From: Pristionchus mayeri | Lineage: Eukaryota; Nematoda; Chromadorea; Rhabditida; Neodiplogasteridae | NCBI GenBank assembly: GCA_036245805.1 | Contig: BTRK01000003.1 | Location: 41,867,215-41,931,214, forward strand | Direction of reading: 5' to 3' | DNA: 64,000 bases | Part shown: piece by piece, positions 57,148 through 64,000 of the stretch | Layout: every line of letters starts with the position of its first letter | Position numbering within the stretch: the first letter of the stretch is position 1 | The notes under the pieces: generated by a model | Database searches by the model: none | Seen by the model: only the letters and a program-made list of their open reading frames with translations | Told to the model about the DNA's origin: nothing | Made by a program: the position numbers and the translations under genes

Positions 57148-58294
57148 TCACGCCTCTCACCTAAGAATCGAGCTCAACGCCGGATTAGGCCAAATTACCC
57201 CGATTTAGTTTTCTTCATTTTTACACTTCTTTGTCATCCCTGAACACACTGCCAACTTGGTATTTCCATATTGTCATTCCGGATGTCCTGGCACCGGGTC
57301 ATTGGTTTTGGTTCCGGCCTTTATCATAATTTATCTCGGTTCAAGTTCAACTTAGGCTAAAATGTTCGCCTGAGGGACTCCCACTCATTTCATCAGATCT
57401 ATCGATCTGTTCAAACCAGAAGTCATAAAAGTGATCCAGAACAGAGCTACATTCAAAGAAAGTTTTCTCAACTACGGATGGAAAGACCGATCAAACTTTA
57501 TCAGTGGAAAGCACTTGAGAAGAGCTTCAAAATGAGGTGCTTGCGGTTTCTGTGCGAGAAACCTCTGGTATATTTTATCCACTTTGAATTCCCAAGTTGA
57601 TTTGAAGTGATTTTATTAGGCACAGACCGCTCTTTTTCTCAGGTGCGTCGAAAAATGAGACAATTATTTCGATTTTACCTATGTTTCAAAAATGGAATAA
57701 AACGATTTTCTGCGAAATGATAAAAATCATTTGTATCATTTTAGAAACACATTTGTATTTGAAATCGTATTTTCATTTCGTGTACCTCATGTGAAAACGC
57801 GCGGTCTGCGTCGAATAAAATAACTTCAAATCAACTTGGGAATTCAAAGTGGATAAAATATACCAGAGGTTCCTCGCACAGAAACCGCAAGCACCTCATT
57901 TTAAAGCTCTTCTCAAGTGATTTCCACTCATAAAGTTTGGTCGATGTCTTTCCATCCGTATTTGAGAAAACTTTCTTTGAATGTAGCTCTGTTCTGGATC
58001 ACTTTTATGACTTCTGGTTTGAACAGATCGATAAATCTGATGAAATGAGTGGGAGTCCCTCAGGCGAACATTTTAGCCTAAGTTGAAGTTGAACCGAGAT
58101 AAACTATGATAAAGGACGGAACCAAAACCATTGACCGGGTGCCATAGCCTTCACAATGAGTTTATGCAAATGAGCCTCTTAGGGTCTTTCGGATTGAGAA
58201 GGACCTATTCATTCCTCAAAAAATATTAGAAACCACTTTTTTGCCTAATCCGAGAAATGAACAATTCAGTTTGATTCTTAGGTGAGAGGCGTGA
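57148..58294. mobile_element. F1 in unit D
   Basis: Full-length 1147 bp, TA-flanked. Confidence 0.88.
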
Positions 58295-58498
58295 TATGCC
58301 CTAAAAACTGTTTTTGATGCAGCTCTCACAATTTTTCTGTTATCTGTACGAATTTTATTACAGATTCGGATTCCCCATGGTCGGTTTGAGGTATCCAGGT
58401 AGTTCATTGGGCATAACTCTGTCCTCCACATGTCGCTGCTCAGTAGCGAGAATCCGAAAATGTGCGATTTTTGAATGAAACATGTCTTGATGCGTATA

Positions 58499-59923
58499 TC
58501 ACGGATCTCCTGTAAGAATGCAGAAACTCATGCGACAGAAAAAAAACATTTTTGGTCTCTGATTTCGATGTAATTGGCAAGACTGACCAAAGTGATGGTG
58601 GGGAGAACGCCTATCCACCTCGTTTCTCAAAATGTGCATATTGTGACCTACCTCTTCAAAGGGCTGTATCTCAAAAAGTCCTTGACCTACAGCGCTCATT
58701 TTTTTAAAAAGACGCGTTTTGAACTAATCTACAATACTATCAACTTTATTTGCATACGTACATGGCATCTTCACCTCCATATACCCTAAAAACTGTTTTT
58801 TATGCCGCTTTCAAAATTTTTCTCTTATATGTACGAATTTTATTACAGATTCGGATTCCCCATCGTCGAATTGAGGTACCCAGGTAGTTCGTTTGTCATA
58901 TCTCGGGGCACCACATACCGCTACTCAGTAGGGAGAATCCGACCATAGTGCGATTTTTGAATGAAACATGTATTGATGCGTATTTATCATTCAACGTATG
59001 CAAATCGCTAATCTGAGACCATTTTTGGATAGCTCTCGAATAGATCTATAACAATGACTAAGGGGTAAAAAACGCTGAAGTTGACCGTTTTACAGATACA
59101 GCGTAAAAACCCAATTCAATGGTTCGCACTGAGATTATCGAGTATCATCCAAAAATTACGGTTCGATCCATTGAATTTTGTTTTTACGCTGTATCTGTAA
59201 AACGGTCAACTTCAGCGTTTTTTACCCCTTAGTCATTGTTATAGATTTGTTCGAGAGCTATCCAAAGGTTGTCTCAGTTTACCGATTTGCATACGTTGAA
59301 GGATAGATGCTCATCAAGGCATGTTTCATCTATTCGAGAGCTATCCAAAAATGCGGTACTACCCAAATTGGTAAACTGAGACCACTTTTGCATAGCTCTC
59401 GATCAGATCTATAACAATGACTAAGAGGTAAAAAACTCTGAAGTTGACCGTTTTAGAGATACAGCCTAAAAACCCAATTCAATGTATCGCACTGAGATTA
59501 TCGAGTATCATGCAAAAATTAAGGTTCGATACATTGAATTATGTTTTACGCTGTATCTCTTAAACGATCAACTTTAGCGTTTTTTACCCCTTAGTCATTG
59601 TTATAGATCTGTTCGAGAGCTATCCAAAGGTTGTCTCAGTTTACCGATTTGCATACGTTAAAAAAACATAAAAAAACAGTTTTTAGGGCATATAAAGGTG
59701 AAGATGATACGTACGTATGCAAATAAAGTTGATAGGACTGTAGAGCAGTTCAATATGCGTCTTTTAAAAAAATTGAGGTAGGTCACAATATCCAAATTTT
59801 GAGAAACGAAGTTGATAGGCGTTCTCCCCACCCTCACTGGTCTGTCTTGCCAATTACATCGAAATCGGAGACCAAAATTTTTTCTGTCGCTTGAGTTCCT
59901 TCATTCTTACAGGAGATTCGTGT
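58499..59923. mobile_element. F2 in unit D
   Basis: As in units B and C. Confidence 0.8.
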
Positions 59924-60123
59924 TATTTATTTCTTCAATAAAAAAATGCAGACAGATCCTACATGGCACAGGCATTTTACACCGTGTATTATTCATTCAT
60001 ATCATTCCCACTTTCGCTTTTGACGCGTATAAATGCATTCACTTTCGTATTACTCTAATTTTTAAGGATATTTGGGAACATTTTTTTGCTTTTTTAAGTA
60101 CATGTTTTGCTTTTTTTGAAGTA

Positions 60124-61361
60124 TTAGGTTGGCGGGAAAGTCTTTGTCACTGGTTTGTTTGTACACTGCTCTCCACAAATGCACTTTGGTTTTCCCGTAT
60201 TCCTAGTGAATAACAATCAGTGATGGGTCTTTATAGTAAACAACTCCTCATTCCCTTTCCTTCAGTCAAGCTCTAGTAGATCAACGATTTATGTTCCCGA
60301 TACCACACACTTCCGACATGTTTTGATTTAACTCTCTCTATTCTACACCACGATGAAGGATTCGGAGACCCGACTGAAGAATGTTTATGACACACATGCC
60401 CCCTCTACAACACCTTCAGGAATTGGATCCAGATCCTCCAGGACGATGACTTTTCTCTCAATGAATGGGGTCGATCTGGGATACCGCGTAAGTTACATTT
60501 TGAGACTTTTTAGCAAGCTGCTTAAACGAGCCCATGTCAAAGTGCCCGTGAAATTACTATTGCACTTAGAGACTACCATCGCACTGTCAAAGAAGACTTG
60601 GGATATCTTGGAATGAGGAAACTAATCGGTCGATTCAAATCCCATGATCTGATCCAAGCCAGCCATGACCGTCGAGTCGATGATTCCAATATTCTCCTCA
60701 TTCTCTGAGGTGGGGATCGATGGCAGGAACGGCTCATAACGGGGAATGAGAAGTGGGTCCTCTACGATAACAACCATGCGAGAACCAAGCGGGTTGGAGA
60801 AGGAGAGACTGTCTCCAAGCTTTACCTGAACCCCAAGAAAAAACAAGCTGTCAATGTGGTGGGGAGTGGATGGCGTGATCTACTCGAAGCTACTCCCCGG
60901 GGCATGTTAATCACCGGACCCAAGTACATCACACAACTACAGAATTTGAAGTTGGAAGTCGATCGTTCAATGCTGAATGACAAGAAAGTGTATAATCCGC
61001 AAAATGACCCCGTCCCCAAGTCTCTAACCAAGTCAAGCAGGAACTGGCTGGATATGGACGGATGGTTCTCCCTTACCGCCCGTATTCTCCTGACTTGGCC
61101 CCTTCCGATTAGTGGCTTTTCGCAGAACTGACCCATGCCGTTCGAGGTAGGGCCTTCAATTCACGTGGAAGTCTCGAGGTTGAACTCGAGCAATAATTTC
61201 ATTCGCACCCAGGCGGGTTCTAAAGGGAGGGGATCCATACATTGTACTTACGTTGGGCGCATATTGTCAATAATGAGGACAAGTATAATTGAACTCATGA
61301 TTTTGCTTTGCCCAAGAAATAACGTTCTGAAAAAGTGACAAAGACTTTCCCGCCAACCTAA
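60124..61361 (+). mobile_element. Mariner relic in unit D
   Basis: 1238 bp, same lesions as in unit A. Confidence 0.9.
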
Positions 61362-62361
61362 TACATAGTGGATCCTAGCGAATTCGCAGGCGAATAAGAA
61401 ACCGGCCCACCGAGTAACGAATGTAGAAAAACGAAGTGAAAAAATGAGAGGACCAGACCGGAACAGAGAGGGAGTGAAGAGCACTCTTCATTATGATAAT
61501 TACTTGAATGTGGTAACATAGCTTCAGTGCACTTAGGATGCGAGTATGTAAATAGTTTCAAAGGCATCTGTGGAACTTCGGGCAAAGTTATTTACGATCG
61601 GGTGAATAGCCTCTACGATAACCCAATTTAATTTTGGGTGACTGAACATTCCCCGGATCACCCCTTTAAGTGTAAGCATTCACTCCTAACACTATACTCA
61701 GATATTTTCAACACATTTCTCCTTAAATCGTAGGTCCCTTAATCGTATAAGCAAACGCTTGGTTTCGTCTATTTGCAATATAGATTTATACAAATGCTGT
61801 TCTCACCTCTCTTTGCTGGTGTTTAAACTTTCAAGGAAATTACTTATGTAGACATTCTTATTGGGCAGTGCTGAGAAGCGAGTAACAAAATGTTCGAATT
61901 GTTGGCTGAATCACATTCTATTTCAGATAGAGTTCGTAATGCTGGCCGTCGTCTTTTCGTTCCACACACACTGTCTCATCGGTTTACGAGACAAGAGAGT
62001 TTGTGAAATGATGTTACGGTGATCCGAATTACGGTCATTAATTGTGTTGGATCTCATTTTAAGTGAAGAACTGTTCGACAAATGATCGGATCATAAGAAT
62101 AATTGAGTTCGAAACTTGCCATATGCTATTCGATAAAATAAATGAAAAAAAAACATATTCCTAGGTTCTTTTCTCACTAAATGTACTTGTTCTAATTACT
62201 GTATCACCTGATAGTGCTGACATGCTGATCTGCCTTTACGCAATAATGTTGTCTTTCACTAGTTATAGTTCGGGTGGTGATCAAAACCATTCCTCGCAAG
62301 TCTGAAGCCCCTCTCTGAATTTTTTTTTATTTTATGGATCACGTAAGTTAGAAAAAATAAC

Positions 62362-62469
62362 CTGTAAACTGTTGTCGATAATCGTTGAGCTCCGGCCAAT
62401 TGATAAAGCAATTATCCCTAATGTATTAGCTCTTTCATTCTCAAGCTCTTCGTCGAAATACTGTATTAA
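62362..62469 (-). pseudogene. 3' piece of the TTAA-split exon (unit D)
   Basis: The ATG-bearing piece, if present, lies beyond the window end. Confidence 0.5.
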
Positions 62470-64000
62470 GAGATCCGCTCCGTTAGACTCGACCATTTCG
62501 GTCACCTTGCGGACACGTTTGCCTAAGCAACGAGATCCACGGGGTCTTTTCTATGGTGGGAGGAGTGTCTTGGCTCTATGTATCGAAATTTGTCATAAAT
62601 TATATAATACAGTCATTGGGTAAGTAGAAAATGTTAATAAAGGGTAAAATGGTCAAAAAATCATAATTTTTTATTGATACAAAATTGAGTCTAAAGTCAA
62701 AATGCATTTCACTCGTGGTGCCCAGAAGTTTATAAAAACGTATTTAGATCAACATCCGATCGATTCTCAATATTACTCGCCAAAGTAATGAGAACTTTGA
62801 TTAGCTTTTAACAATTTCAGATATTACTTACCTTGATATAATTTCTAGCACTAAAATATATCATAATTTCGCTCGTTTCAAAAATTCACTTCTCACAATT
62901 TCGAATCTGTCAATATTTGGACAGTATTGTATCGTTCAAGATAAGTCCAATCCCACCAGTTCTGCATAGAGATAGTAGAATACCCCGACCTGTTTAAGAA
63001 AATCACAATATGAGTTCCACCTGTCATGCCCAAAATTCGCATTGTTTGTTCAAATCAGTGACTAATCGAAATGTTGACTATTTTATTTTTTCGATTTCAC
63101 AAAATCTATCACTCAAATCAGATAGTATTAATTTATAAACAATACATGATCACTGGATAAGTGATCCTAGCGTGAAAGTACAGCTGTTTTGCATGCTTTT
63201 AAATATCGAAAAAAATCACGTTTTCCTATTTTTGTGGTTCCTTAACTAGCAGATCACGATTCCAATCCCTTAGCTTTTTCAATAATCGTATACTCTGAGA
63301 TATTCTACTTCACAATTTCATTACAGAAAATCTCTATAGGCTTTCCATTTGAGGGCAATATCTTTCGAAAATGCCCCTGCATCGTTTTTTGTTGAAGTAC
63401 GCTATGAGGGCATGTTCGAAAGATATTGCCCGCAAATGGAAAGCCTATAGAGATTTTCTGTAATGAAATTGTAAAGTAGGATATCCCAGTGTATATGAAT
63501 ATTCAAAAAGCTAAGGGATTGGAATCGTGATTTGCTAGTTAAGGCACCACAAAAATAGGAAAACGTGATTTTTTTCGATTTTTAAAAGCATGCAAAACAG
63601 CTGTACTTTCACGCTAGGATCACTTATCCAGTGATAATGTTTATAAATTAATACTATCTGATTTGAGTGATAGATTTTGTGAAATCGAAAAAAATAAAAT
63701 AGTCAACATTTCGATTAGCCACTGATTTGAACGAACAATGCGAATTTTGGGCATGACAGGTAGAGCCCATATTGTGATTTTCTTGAACAGGTCGGGGTAT
63801 TCTACTATCTCTATGCATAACTGGTGGGATTGGACTTATCTTGAACGATACAATACTGTCCAAATATTGACAGATTCGAAATTGTGAGAAGTGAATTTTT
63901 GAAACGAGCGAAATTATGATATATTTTAGTGCTAGAAATTATCTCAAGGTAAGTAATATCTGAAATTGTTCAAAGCTAATCAAAGTTCTCATTACTTTGG
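62470..64000. mobile_element. T1 in unit D, cut by the window end
   Basis: TTAA at 62466-62469, then GAGATCCGCTCCGTTAGA. Past its centre it follows the T1 sequence (GTGATTTGCTAGTTAAGGCA), not T2, so unit D is not of the deleted B type. Confidence 0.85.

Larger units (their letters stand above)
56149..64000. repeat. Tandem array unit D (cut by the window end)
   Basis: 7852 bp seen, collinear with unit C, with one extra 8-bp repeat (CAATTTAT doubled) near 57107. The array continues beyond the window. Confidence 0.95.

Overview
The window looks like a repeat-rich segment of a nematode nuclear genome. The evidence is 44-55 nt introns with GT...TTTCAG-type ends, genes packed head-to-tail with less than 100 nt between them as in nematode operons, and many TA-flanked and TTAA-flanked fold-back elements. 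Nothing points to bacteria, plasmid or virus. The species cannot be named from the sequence alone; a rhabditid or diplogastrid worm is a guess.

Layout. (1) 1-8754 is a nearly perfect palindrome: arms 1-4274 and 4480-8754 around a 205-bp spacer. Each arm carries the broken 3' part of an unrecognised gene, a small two-exon gene start, a ~125-bp tandem repeat and hairpin repeats. The axis lies inside an interspersed repeat (K). A second, unrearranged K copy at 22430-22744 lets the fold-back junction be read to the base.
(2) 8654-18752 (minus strand) holds the best genes of the window. One is a nine-exon, 326-residue endonuclease/exonuclease/phosphatase (EEP) protein resembling TDP2. Starting 75 nt downstream of it is a nine-exon, 474-residue ubiquitin-specific-protease (USP) homologue. 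57 nt further lies the start of a third gene. Every intron phase I worked out agrees. Four introns carry large palindromic transposon relics. The arrangement looks like an operon, and a DNA-repair-type phosphodiesterase next to a deubiquitinase suggests (inference only) linked roles.
(3) 18753-25019 has few genes. A 1.06-kb sequence (R) is present twice in direct orientation, at 20872-21934 and 23956-25019, bracketing five exon pieces of a gene that is cut off at its 5' end exactly at R.
(4) 24579-64000 is a head-to-tail array of an 11.6-kb unit: A 11626 bp, B 8317 bp with two internal deletions, C 11627 bp, D cut by the window end. Each unit is made almost entirely of nested mobile-element relics: two TA-flanked fold-back elements, a dead mariner and one or two TTAA-flanked 2-kb palindromes. 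One TTAA element splits a short coding exon whose frame closes perfectly if the element and one TTAA are removed.

The most unusual points are the compact EEP/USP gene pair, the fold-back origin of the palindrome, the TTAA palindromic family with non-piggyBac-like ends, and the array whose units have been remodelled by recombination between palindromes.
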